Shown: positions 1 through 7,572 of the stretch, piece after piece
Numbering within the stretch: position 1 is the stretch's first letter
Layout of the letters: each line of letters starts with the position of its first letter
Source: Candidatus Aenigmatarchaeota archaeon
GTDB lineage: Archaea > Aenigmatarchaeota > Aenigmatarchaeia > QMZP01
Length of the DNA: 11,903 nt
Assembly: GCA_020343575.1 (NCBI GenBank)
Contig: CP070801.1
Coordinates: 866,062-877,964, forward strand
Direction: 5' to 3'
Notes under the pieces: generated by a model
The model's database searches: none
Told to the model about the DNA's origin: nothing
The model's input: only the letters and a program-made list of their open reading frames with translations
Program-made: the position numbers and the translations under genes

Positions 1-24
1 AATAAAGGGGGCACTAAGGCCCCC
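1..24 (-). terminator. Rho-independent terminator after the capsid gene
   Basis: Read on the minus strand, a perfect 6-bp hairpin GGGGGC / GCCCCC (plus-strand positions 19-24 and 7-12) with a 6-nt loop is followed directly by TTTATT. It starts 23 nt past the capsid stop codon. An all-G/C stem followed by a U-rich tract is the classic intrinsic terminator, here ending the head gene transcript. The T tract is short (five T in six) and runs to the window edge, so it may continue. In the other orientation the stem is followed by AATATC, which is not a T tract, so the terminator acts on the minus-strand transcript. Confidence 0.75.
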
Positions 25-46
25 AATATCAGATGAACATGTAATA

Positions 47-1486
47 TTACTCTTGGAACAAGAAGAAGTTATTCGCACCCATGGTACAAACACATCTCTC
101 TGACAAGAAGTGAACCTCCATTGCATCAAGGTCGCTAGTAGCTGCGCCACCTGCTGAACCTGTGATCCAAGTCTTATATCTTCGATCCTCAGTTTGAGAA
201 GCTCGATATCGAACATGAAGGAATGGTCTCTTAGCATTCTTGCCAAGGATTTGATCGTATACAGTTGTAGAACCTGCAGGGACTAATAGTCCATTTACAC
301 GCCCTGATCCTGCACCTGTCGGTAGACCACCTCGCATTGTTGGGTCATTCAAGTATTTCCAATCAGTCTTGTAGAAGTCATAGCCTCTTCGGAATCCGGA
401 GAATCCAAGGTTAAGAGCCATCTCCTCATCGTTGTCAAACAGACCGTAAGAAGTACCACCTGCACCGTATGAGTTCTGAGCTGCTAACATATCGTCAACA
501 TCGAACCCAAAGTTTCTATCCAAGAAAACTACGTTCTCTTCAATAGCCCCTTGGTTATCAAGTCGGCTGATAATGGTATCCCACTCAGGAAGAGTAGTAG
601 GGTTACCACCACCCCATATGTTTCCTCTCTGCTCAACAGCGTGGAAGATTCCTTCTGAACCTGCTGATCCGGCTAGACCTGTACCTATAGCAGCAATTGC
701 TCCTGATCCTACTTCAGCAGGAACAGCTTCAATCATTGCTGTCTCTAGATAGTCGTCAAATCGTAGACGAGTCTCGTGCTCAGACTTCAAGTACCAAAGG
801 TATCCGGAAGCTCCGTTCTCAGTTGTTACTTCGATCCATCCGATCTGAGCCATGTCAGAACCGTTAACAGAATATCTGTCTTTTAGGATGATCGGCTTGT
901 TGTCAAAGATCTCATCGTCAGCTTCTAAAGAGCCTTGCATTCCGTTAGTTCCTTTTTGGAACTCAGAACCATAGATGAAAACTGTAACGTCAGCGTTACC
1001 TAGACCTGTACCCGCAGTTACAAGACCACCTGCTTCATAGAAAGCAACGTCAAACTGTGCGTTAACCAAGTCTACTGCTGTAACAACAGCCTTGTTTTGA
1101 CCTGTACCACCATTCTGAGAAACAACAACTGTCTGACCTACTCGGATCGCAATGTCTCCTGTTCCCGGTACTAACGCGTCGTTTACTTGGAATGTAGCTG
1201 TATCTGCCGCTAAGATAGCTGCAGTACCTACGTCTGTGTATTTTGTGTGAAGTCTTCCTTGCTCTGCCCACTTAATAAGGTCAGAGTTAGAAGGCATTTC
1301 TGCTCCTACCATTCTTAAGAATGAGGAGATTGTTCGATTACCATATCGCTCAAATTCCTTCTCGTATGTATCAGGTAGATACTGATTAAGGAAATCGAAG
1401 TCGGTAATGTAGTTTGTTGCCAAAGGAACCTGCTCTGCGCTAGGCTGAAGTTGGAACCCCGGCGTGGCTAATACTGAACCTGCCAT
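47..1486 (-). CDS. Major capsid protein (probable HK97-fold)
   Basis: This 479-residue protein is the probable major capsid protein that forms the icosahedral shell. The call rests on position (last in the order terminase, portal, scaffold, capsid), on length, and on composition: Gly/Ala-rich, no signal peptide or membrane segment, globular throughout. Residues 1-75 contain a helical N-terminal region (FDFLNQYLPDTYEKEF). Residues about 85-185 are beta-rich with many Val, Gly and Thr, and look like an inserted or E-loop/decoration-like domain. Residues about 230-260 (LRFDDYLETAMIEAV) and 290-345 look like the helical spine and P-domain, and 345-479 like the A-domain. There is no obvious cleaved prohead delta domain, so a separate scaffold is expected, and the upstream gene fits. 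The ATG follows the scaffold stop by 21 nt. The leader is A-rich (AAAAACGAAAAAAAATG) with no Shine-Dalgarno, as is usual in Bacteroidota, and such a leader suits a highly expressed gene. I cannot exclude another abundant head protein, but capsid is by far the best reading. Confidence 0.8.
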   Translation of the reverse strand: MAGSVLATPGFQLQPSAEQVPLATNYITDFDFLNQYLPDTYEKEFERYGNRTISSFLRMVGAEMPSNSDLIKWAEQGRLHTKYTDVGTAAILAADTATFQVNDALVPGTGDIAIRVGQTVVVSQNGGTGQNKAVVTAVDLVNAQFDVAFYEAGGLVTAGTGLGNADVTVFIYGSEFQKGTNGMQGSLEADDEIFDNKPIILKDRYSVNGSDMAQIGWIEVTTENGASGYLWYLKSEHETRLRFDDYLETAMIEAVPAEVGSGAIAAIGTGLAGSAGSEGIFHAVEQRGNIWGGGNPTTLPEWDTIISRLDNQGAIEENVVFLDRNFGFDVDDMLAAQNSYGAGGTSYGLFDNDEEMALNLGFSGFRRGYDFYKTDWKYLNDPTMRGGLPTGAGSGRVNGLLVPAGSTTVYDQILGKNAKRPFLHVRYRASQTEDRRYKTWITGSAGGAATSDLDAMEVHFLSERCVCTMGANNFFLFQE

Positions 1487-1507
1487 TTTTTTTCGTTTTT
1501 AAATTAT

Positions 1508-2602
1508 TTAACTTCTGTTTCTTGGACTGCGAATCTTTAACCCACGACCTGAGTCGTTTGACAAAGACCTCACAGTTGTCCCTGATTTAGAAGTAACCTC
1601 GGGAGCTCTGCGTTCAGTCATGTTGACATTTTTAGTTTTACGCATCACATCCTCAGTCGCTTCAGCTTTACCCTGCTCATAAAAGAACTTGGCAAACTTC
1701 TCAGGATTCATAGCCATCGCTAATGCTCTGTGGTATCCGGCAGCGTCAGTGATCATACCCTCTTCGTTGAGATACTTGTTGATGAAATTCATCGGTGTCT
1801 CTTGGGCCTTCTTTAACTGATCTGCGTCACCCGGAGAAAAAGTCACAACCTTGTCGTCATCTAGTTTAAATTCAAAACCTTTGAACTCACTATTGAATAA
1901 CTCCTCAGTCTTCTTGGAGAACCAATCTCTCCTTCTCTCTCCCTCCTTTTTCTGAGTTTCAGCTTCTGCTATGTATTGCTTATAACTTTCGATTTCCTTC
2001 TTCTCTTCCTCGGAAACAGAACCCCGGCTTGACTCAAGCGGTGCAGCGTAAGATTCCTTCTGTTCTTCGAAATACTTCTTAGCTTTAGCAATTTCTTTTT
2101 TCTTGGCTAACTTTATCTTCTTGATATCAGACTCATCGTCTAGATCCTCATCGTAAATAAAGTCATCCATCATGGCCTCAATGTCCTCAGAGTCTAATCC
2201 CTCCTCGGTAGCCATGAAATATTCTTTTAATAAAGAGTCCGGGTCCATGGAGTCAAAGTCCCTATGTAGCCTAACATAGTCATTGATCCCTCGACCTGTC
2301 TCTTTTTTATACTTTAGATAGGAAGCCACATCTTCAGGTAGATCCTCCTTAACCTCTCTCTCGGCTAGGAGCTCATCCATAGAGCTTATCTCCCTATCGT
2401 ATCTGTCTTTAATAAATGAAAGAACGTCATTGTCGGTCATCCCCGCAGGCTCTTCAGCCTTTGTCTCTTCCACAGTCTCATTGACCGCTTCTTCTTTAGG
2501 TGTCTCATCTAGAGACTCTTCATGCTTATCTAGCAATTCCTTCTCTACTTCCTGTACGGATTTCTCTTCCGAACCACCTACTTCTCTTACTTTAATTTCC
2601 AT
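1508..2602 (-). CDS. Head scaffolding-like protein
   Basis: This 364-residue, highly charged, mostly helical protein lies between the portal and capsid genes, the usual place for an internal scaffold. Residues 1-55 are very acidic and low complexity (runs of Glu, Lys, Thr). Residues 55-160 keep an acidic helical character with Asp/Glu clusters such as DDFIYDEDLDDESD at 146-159. Residues 160-235 are a Lys/Glu-rich probable coiled coil. Residues 240-315 look more globular, and the tail (330-364) is basic and Ser/Arg-rich. An acidic coiled-coil body with a short basic C-terminus that could contact the capsid shell is typical of phage scaffolding proteins, which fold poorly by homology, so the call rests on context and composition. 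No protease motif was seen. The ATG is preceded by a 41-nt intergenic leader with a TAACTTTG box and no Shine-Dalgarno. It could alternatively be an internal virion protein. Confidence 0.6.
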   Translation of the reverse strand: MEIKVREVGGSEEKSVQEVEKELLDKHEESLDETPKEEAVNETVEETKAEEPAGMTDNDVLSFIKDRYDREISSMDELLAEREVKEDLPEDVASYLKYKKETGRGINDYVRLHRDFDSMDPDSLLKEYFMATEEGLDSEDIEAMMDDFIYDEDLDDESDIKKIKLAKKKEIAKAKKYFEEQKESYAAPLESSRGSVSEEEKKEIESYKQYIAEAETQKKEGERRRDWFSKKTEELFNSEFKGFEFKLDDDKVVTFSPGDADQLKKAQETPMNFINKYLNEEGMITDAAGYHRALAMAMNPEKFAKFFYEQGKAEATEDVMRKTKNVNMTERRAPEVTSKSGTTVRSLSNDSGRGLKIRSPRNRS

Positions 2603-2617
2603 TGGATTTGATTTTTA

Positions 2618-2625
2618 CAAAGTTA
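2618..2625 (-). promoter_or_regulatory. Candidate Bacteroidota -7 box upstream of scaffold gene
   Basis: On the minus strand the octamer TAACTTTG matches the Bacteroidota -7 consensus TAnnTTTG exactly and ends 15 nt before the scaffold ATG. It lies in one of only two gaps between genes of about 40 nt in the window. The segment from the box to the ATG (TAAAAATCAAATCCA) shares AAAATCAAAT with the leader at 10513-10529. No convincing -33 TTG-type element is present about 20 nt upstream, so it may be a phage-modified promoter, a weak one, or a translation leader only. Confidence 0.35.
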
Positions 2626-2643
2626 CATAAAAAATAAAGACGC

Positions 2644-5076
2644 TTATCTAGGTGAAAATTCCGCTAAATCGAAACCATCTAAGCTGTCTTCGTTTGATTC
2701 AAAATTCTGTGGTGGAAGATTATTCTTCCTCTGATTAATAAGCTGAGACTGCTCGGTGTTCTGCTGACTAATTCTCTTAGCCTTAGAGTCCTCCCTAGAC
2801 TTCTCTCTTTCAGCCAAGGATTCAGCCTGCATGCCTGATAGCTGCATGTTGTAGTCAAACTCAACCTGCATCAACTGACGCTTGAGCTCTGCCTCGTTAG
2901 ACATCTTCTCAATCTCGAAAGCAATCTCTGCCTGCTTAACCTGTATCTTCGACTGAGTCTCAGCCTGTATCTTCTGCATAGCTGTCTGTGCAGCCATCTG
3001 CTGAGACTGCATCTGAACCTGAGCCTGAGCCTGCTGCTGTTGCATCTGCATCTGCTGCTCCTTCTCCTGCTTCCTTACCCGCTTCATCTTCAAGAGTTGA
3101 TTAGCCAACTTAATGTTCTTGATCTCTCTTATGTCAATAGCGTCCTCAAGATTAATATCATTCTTCGATAGTGCCATCTGAATGTTGGCCTCTAGCTGTG
3201 CCTTCTCCTCCTCGTCCGGGGAAACCTCGATGAATATACCAAAGTCGTAGATGTAAAGGTCAGATATGTCATTCAATATACTTACGTTGTACTTACCAAT
3301 CTTATTGGCAAAGTCATCTCTAAAGTCAGCATACTCTAATATGTCTGCTATCCTGTAGGATAGAGCCTCAGATAAAGACCTATAGATATACAGGCTACCA
3401 TCCAATATGTGACGGGTTGCTGTGTTGGAGTTCAGTGCCGCCAACTTCTGAAGACCAACCAATGAGTTAGGATCAGGAACCTGAGCATCCCTCGGACCTA
3501 GCCCGGTAACCGTCCTGATCATGTCAAGGTAGTGGTTGTAATTTGTTATAAGCATCTGAGTCTTAGCAGCCCCCGAGTTGCTATTGAGCTCCTTGATCGG
3601 AACCCTTCCCTGATTAAAGTCACCATCCTGCGTATAGCTCCTACCTATTACACTACCCGTTTGGAAGTATAGCCTTAATGCGTCCTCCGGATTGTAAGCA
3701 TTGCCCGTACCAAGGTCTACCTCGTTGAGACCATCAGCATCAATGAACACACCATCAGGTACAATCCTAGATATTACCTGCTGTAGTTTCAGGTGGGTCA
3801 TCTGAATAAGATCAGCGAATGGGATCATCCTTCTTGTGATAGACTCAATAACTCCCTTGTACATCCTTGGAGCTACAGCTACATAGTTTGGAATGGCGTG
3901 CTGACTTGCTGACTTTGGTCTTACCATGTTCTCAGCTAACTCCCACTTAAGCAGGATGTTTGTCCCCATAACCATAACGCCCTCGTACCATACGTCAATG
4001 GTCTTCTCTATCTTTTCAAATCTCCCCTCCTCCATCATCTCTACAGGTGGGTTGAACTGATCGTCCTTCTCTATTACCCGGCTTCCACCTCCTTCAAGTA
4101 TCTTCTTCTTGTAGACAAACTTCTTAGTGGTCTTGTAGTTGAAGTACATAAGAGTACAGGTGTCCCTATAAAAAATATCATTATCATAGTACTGAGCTAC
4201 ATTAAAGTAATCATACCAAGACTGACTGTACTTGGATATCTTCTCCAAGTCCTCGTTGGTTAGGCTAGGGTCTATCTTTCTTGTCTCGGTAATTGGAACA
4301 GTCTTTATCTCGCCCCAATAAAAACAGTCCTTAAAGTGAGGGTCTTCAGTGTAGCTGTATACCACATTAGCAGGATCAACGTATGATACCTTTACTCCTG
4401 CACCGGGAAGGAACTCATGCTTGCCAACTGCAATACCTAAAACAGCTAGGTCATAATCAAAACGCTTTCTAAGATCTATGTAGTGGTTCTCCTCGAACAA
4501 GGTATCTATAGCCTCCTCCTCTGCTATCTCTATGGCAGGCTTGTACTTAAGCTGCATATACAGGGCAAGCTCCTCGTCATTTTGGGGTAGCTCCTCAGGG
4601 GATGTAACAAACATCTGAAGTCCTGTGTTCTGCTCTATTGTTGAGAGCATATCCTTTGCAACCATCTGACCCTCGATCATGTCCTGATACTTGCTTCTCT
4701 TGGCCTGAGACATTGCGTCCTGAGAGAACGCCTTGGCCTTGAACAACCTGTCAGACATTCCGTTAACAACAATGTCTACAAACTTAGGGATGATCGGTAC
4801 AGGGGTCCAATCAAGATTTAAGTAAGACAGGTCTCCATCAATAGCAAGCTCGTTCTTGTACTTAGCTATCGACTGCTCTCCTCTTGCGTATAGTCTCAGC
4901 CTGTGAAAGTCTCTCCATTGATTATAGTACCGACACTGATTGCCATCTCTCCGAAACCACTCGTACTGTATGGCCTGTCCTATCTGAAGACCAAACTCAT
5001 CACTAGCCTTCTCTGCATCAGAGACAAATTGGCTTGGAAATCCGGCAGATGTAATGCTTACTTTTACGTCTTTCAT
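2644..5076 (-). CDS. Portal protein with long Gln-rich C-terminal coiled coil
   Basis: This 810-residue protein is the probable portal, the dodecameric ring at one capsid vertex through which DNA enters and to which the tail attaches. It sits directly after the terminase large subunit with a 1-nt stop/start overlap (TAATG), so the two are probably translationally coupled. Residues about 30-660 form the folded portal body, with an N-terminal helical part (PIIPKFVDIVVNGMSDRLF, 94-112), a beta-rich wing around 210-380 including the SYVDPANVVYSYTEDP motif (231-246), and a clip/stem/crown region at 400-660. The helices at 418-440 (IPFADLIQMTHLKLQQVISR) could be the stem. Residues about 664-790 are a Gln/Met/Lys/Glu-rich coiled coil, dominated by Gln at 669-703. 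The protein is longer than common portals (about 450-550 residues) because of the enlarged body and this tail, a size I associate with crAss-like and related Bacteroidota podoviruses. The family assignment is by context and pattern, with no single diagnostic residue. Confidence 0.75.
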   Translation of the reverse strand: MKDVKVSITSAGFPSQFVSDAEKASDEFGLQIGQAIQYEWFRRDGNQCRYYNQWRDFHRLRLYARGEQSIAKYKNELAIDGDLSYLNLDWTPVPIIPKFVDIVVNGMSDRLFKAKAFSQDAMSQAKRSKYQDMIEGQMVAKDMLSTIEQNTGLQMFVTSPEELPQNDEELALYMQLKYKPAIEIAEEEAIDTLFEENHYIDLRKRFDYDLAVLGIAVGKHEFLPGAGVKVSYVDPANVVYSYTEDPHFKDCFYWGEIKTVPITETRKIDPSLTNEDLEKISKYSQSWYDYFNVAQYYDNDIFYRDTCTLMYFNYKTTKKFVYKKKILEGGGSRVIEKDDQFNPPVEMMEEGRFEKIEKTIDVWYEGVMVMGTNILLKWELAENMVRPKSASQHAIPNYVAVAPRMYKGVIESITRRMIPFADLIQMTHLKLQQVISRIVPDGVFIDADGLNEVDLGTGNAYNPEDALRLYFQTGSVIGRSYTQDGDFNQGRVPIKELNSNSGAAKTQMLITNYNHYLDMIRTVTGLGPRDAQVPDPNSLVGLQKLAALNSNTATRHILDGSLYIYRSLSEALSYRIADILEYADFRDDFANKIGKYNVSILNDISDLYIYDFGIFIEVSPDEEEKAQLEANIQMALSKNDINLEDAIDIREIKNIKLANQLLKMKRVRKQEKEQQMQMQQQQAQAQVQMQSQQMAAQTAMQKIQAETQSKIQVKQAEIAFEIEKMSNEAELKRQLMQVEFDYNMQLSGMQAESLAEREKSREDSKAKRISQQNTEQSQLINQRKNNLPPQNFESNEDSLDGFDLAEFSPR
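2965..3072 (-). repeat. CAG-rich low-complexity tract encoding poly-Gln-like segment
   Basis: Inside the portal gene, codons 669-704 are dominated by CAG, CAA and ATG and give a Gln/Met/Ala-rich stretch such as QQMQMQQQQAQAQVQMQSQQ. On the plus strand it appears as repeated CTG with interruptions. It is an imperfect trinucleotide tract that keeps frame, and forms the start of the coiled-coil tail. Such tracts can expand or shrink by slippage without frameshift. Confidence 0.7.
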
Positions 5077-7313
5077 TATGTAATTAATTCACTTGTTCTA
5101 CCCCTGTTATTGTATCTAGCAAAGTTAATGCTTATTTTTGACTCTTTTTTTTCAGGCACATATAGGTGCTTCTGAGTAGCCATAATCGCCAAACCCGAGC
5201 TTATTGACGCATCGTGCATGGTCCTGTTGTTTATGTCAAACTTAGCACAATCAATGAGCGTCTTTGTAAATGGCATTGACCCTATCACATCCGGCTCCCG
5301 GTATGCTCCCGAGAAATCAAGTCCAACATACTTCTCAACATAGGACTCTATGGCTGCAGCATGAGCCTGCTTAACATCCTCAGAGGTGTTAGGGATACCA
5401 CCCAACTCCTTCTCTGTTCTAGATAATTTATTGTAATGCTTATCAGGTCTGTTCAGACAGAAATGCCTGTACCCCCTGTTCTTGAAATGATACAGTAGCC
5501 TTGGCTTGTTGTTCTCCACAAGGATGGGCATACCATAGAAAACACACGCCATCAGTACGTCCTCAAAAAATATCTCTGCTGTCTGTGGCCTAGCAACATA
5601 CTCCAAGAAGAACTCATTGCTAGGTGCATCATCCATATTATACTTGGTCAACCCATGGAGCGCACCCTTCGATCCACCACCACCTACCGTTCCCGATATG
5701 TCGTAGGTGTCACATCCAAAAGCTCCCACATGCTCGTTGCCCGGACGCTTGACCCCTCTCTGAGATATGACATTGTTCTGCATGTTCTTAGGAGGTGTCC
5801 AACTCACCAAGAACCTACCCCTTGTGTCAGGGCTGAATATAACCTTGGTGTCCTTCTGACCGTCCTGCCAATGAAAGCTTCCCTTTGTTAAGAAGTGCTC
5901 ATTGATCATAGAGTCGTTGTAGTCTATCTGCTGATATATCTTAGTCAGGTTGAACAGTGATGACTTGCTCTCATCCCTGAACGCATGTGACTCACTCCTT
6001 GGGAACTGTCTGTAAAATTCATTCAGTGCGTCAGGGTCATCCTTTAGTGACTCAACCTCAGCCTCCCAATAGTCAATTGCTCCGTTTGTTATCATCTCGC
6101 CATCTATACCAACAACAGGCTCATCCGGTTTTCTAAACACAGGCATGCCGTAACGATCTATGAATCCCTCCATGTTCCACTCCATAGGTATAAATAAGGA
6201 GTACAATCCACTCTTGGTCTGACCATTGGCATTCCTGTTGAGTACATCCGAGCTCTCAAATAACTTCTTGAAGTTACCACCCCCCTTGTCTAATGCATTA
6301 CAGGTAGACCCCATCATGCACTTGCCAATTATCTTACTACCCAAACGCAGACATGTCTTGGTAACCCTCCAATTGTTCAGGATGTTATTTGGCTTGAGCC
6401 ACTTACCACTCTCATCATGGGCTAGGAACAATAGCTTCTCACCATCGTAGGAGTTGTCGTCTGTGTTCTTCCAATCTATAGTAGTATCCAATCCCTCCAT
6501 CTGCTCCTGATCAATGTCGTACATGTTCTTCTTTGTGATCTTGGATGCAGGAACCCGGAACGCTAGTTCAGTCTTCGGCTTGTCCATACCGTCCTGTATC
6601 GGCTTGAAGAAGAATGGAAGCCTGTTTGCAATGGGGACAACCTTGTTGGTAAACATCTTCTTAGCATCAGGACCGGTCTTAGATAGTATACCGATCCTAG
6701 AGTCCTTAGCTAATGTGCCTACGTTGACACACTCAGATGACGACATGAACGAGAACCCGGACCGCCTGATCTTTAAGTAGTCCAATCCAAAGCTTCTCTT
6801 GTCAGCCTTGCATGCCTCCCAAAATAAAAAGAAGATCCTGTTGGCCTCCCTGAAGTCAGGATACCCAACGTCAATGCTAGACCACTGAAGGTACATGTAG
6901 TGAGCCCCGGTTATGTAAGTCGGCTTGCCGTTGTTCTGAAACCAATAGCCAAACTCTCTACGGTCAAACTCCTCCTCAATGTAGTCAACCCACTTGTCCT
7001 TAAATGTCGATGGCATCTCATTCCATTGGAATATAGACTGTATCTTCTGAAGAGGCTTTGGCAGCTCCTCCCTTACCCAATAGTCCTGCTTAGTTTTCTC
7101 CCACTGATGGGAGCTTTTTGGTAGTGCTACAACAAGACCGTATATGTTTACGATCTCTCCAATCTGTCCGGTCTTTGATATTACAATCAGGTCATACTTC
7201 TCATTATATCCATACACCCAAGTCCTGCTCCTGTTCTTAGTCTTAAGAACACTAGACGGAACATAACCCTCTAATACGGTATATAACTTATTTCCTCGAC
7301 CTTCTTTCTGCAA
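5076..7313 (-). CDS. terL: Terminase large subunit (packaging ATPase and nuclease)
   Basis: This 745-residue protein is the motor that pumps DNA into the prohead and cuts it. The ATPase half shows a divergent Walker A, LKIRRSGFSFM at residues 180-190, in which the usual Lys before Ser/Thr is Phe187 while Lys181, Arg183 and Arg184 lie upstream. A good Walker B follows (LLFLAHDE, acidic pair D300/E301), then a coupling motif-like MMGSTCN (333-339). The RNase H-like nuclease half shows Asp535 (AFGCDTYD), Glu600 (PILVEN) and Asp701 (MHDAS), the spacing expected for its metal-binding triad. An N-terminal region of about 100 residues precedes the ATPase fold, so it is long for the family. The start is TTG: an in-frame TAG lies two codons upstream and no ATG occurs before codon 100, which would be too late. 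It overlaps the upstream gene by 26 nt and its TAA overlaps the portal ATG by 1 nt. Confidence 0.92.
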   Translation of the reverse strand: MQKEGRGNKLYTVLEGYVPSSVLKTKNRSRTWVYGYNEKYDLIVISKTGQIGEIVNIYGLVVALPKSSHQWEKTKQDYWVREELPKPLQKIQSIFQWNEMPSTFKDKWVDYIEEEFDRREFGYWFQNNGKPTYITGAHYMYLQWSSIDVGYPDFREANRIFFLFWEACKADKRSFGLDYLKIRRSGFSFMSSSECVNVGTLAKDSRIGILSKTGPDAKKMFTNKVVPIANRLPFFFKPIQDGMDKPKTELAFRVPASKITKKNMYDIDQEQMEGLDTTIDWKNTDDNSYDGEKLLFLAHDESGKWLKPNNILNNWRVTKTCLRLGSKIIGKCMMGSTCNALDKGGGNFKKLFESSDVLNRNANGQTKSGLYSLFIPMEWNMEGFIDRYGMPVFRKPDEPVVGIDGEMITNGAIDYWEAEVESLKDDPDALNEFYRQFPRSESHAFRDESKSSLFNLTKIYQQIDYNDSMINEHFLTKGSFHWQDGQKDTKVIFSPDTRGRFLVSWTPPKNMQNNVISQRGVKRPGNEHVGAFGCDTYDISGTVGGGGSKGALHGLTKYNMDDAPSNEFFLEYVARPQTAEIFFEDVLMACVFYGMPILVENNKPRLLYHFKNRGYRHFCLNRPDKHYNKLSRTEKELGGIPNTSEDVKQAHAAAIESYVEKYVGLDFSGAYREPDVIGSMPFTKTLIDCAKFDINNRTMHDASISSGLAIMATQKHLYVPEKKESKISINFARYNNRGRTSELIT

Positions 7314-7572
7314 AACCTACATTAGTATCTGTTCTAGATGGCCCCCTCTCGGACATCTCAATGTTTTCTTTTTCCTGCTCTATCCTAGTTAAGATCTCAA
7401 AGGCATCAAATATAGCAAGCTTCTTTGTGGCCGCAGCGTTCTTTAGCCTGTCAGCAGCCAACTCATCGTCAGGATCAGGCTTGATTATGTCCTCCTGAGC
7501 TACCTTGATCAGCTCCTTTACTGCCTTCTCTCCGGCCTGTATTATCTTAAGCTTTATGTCTTTACTGTTCAT
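7288..7572 (-). CDS. Small helical protein in small-terminase position
   Basis: This 94-residue protein ends 26 nt inside the terminase large subunit gene and starts by an ATGA overlap with the upstream co-chaperonin-like gene. Residues 1-75 are predicted helical by eye (amphipathic Lys/Glu/Leu/Ile patterns such as KLKIIQAGEKAVKELIKVAQ and FDAFEILTRIEQEKENIEM, 55-73). The last 20 residues are basic and Arg/Ser-rich. Its place immediately before the large terminase is where a small terminase, the DNA-recognition subunit, is usually found. No helix-turn-helix can be pointed out and the length is short for that role, so the function is inferred from position only. A packaging or head accessory factor is equally possible. 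Confidence 0.5.
   Translation of the reverse strand: MNSKDIKLKIIQAGEKAVKELIKVAQEDIIKPDPDDELAADRLKNAAATKKLAIFDAFEILTRIEQEKENIEMSERGPSRTDTNVGFAERRSRK

Noticed and set aside
1062..1271. Second-frame minus-strand open reading frame inside the capsid gene
   Set aside because: It has Arg/Ser/Cys-rich shadow composition and lies inside a clear capsid frame.
1456..1507. Promoter of TAnnTTTG type upstream of the capsid gene
   Set aside because: The 21-nt gap is A/T-rich but has no TTTG box; an A-rich translation leader explains it.
2679..2864. Second-frame minus-strand open reading frame within the portal tail
   Set aside because: It overlaps the portal frame completely, starts mid-gene without a leader, and has no domain; portal coding explains the region.
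2965..3072. CTG-rich tract as a CRISPR or tandem repeat array
   Set aside because: The repeats are codon-sized, imperfect and within the portal reading frame, with no spacers.
4903..5175. Plus-strand open reading frame of about 90 codons across the portal/terminase junction
   Set aside because: It is antisense to two confidently assigned genes and has no recognisable domain or start signal; its hydrophobic stretches are the complement of ordinary coding sequence.
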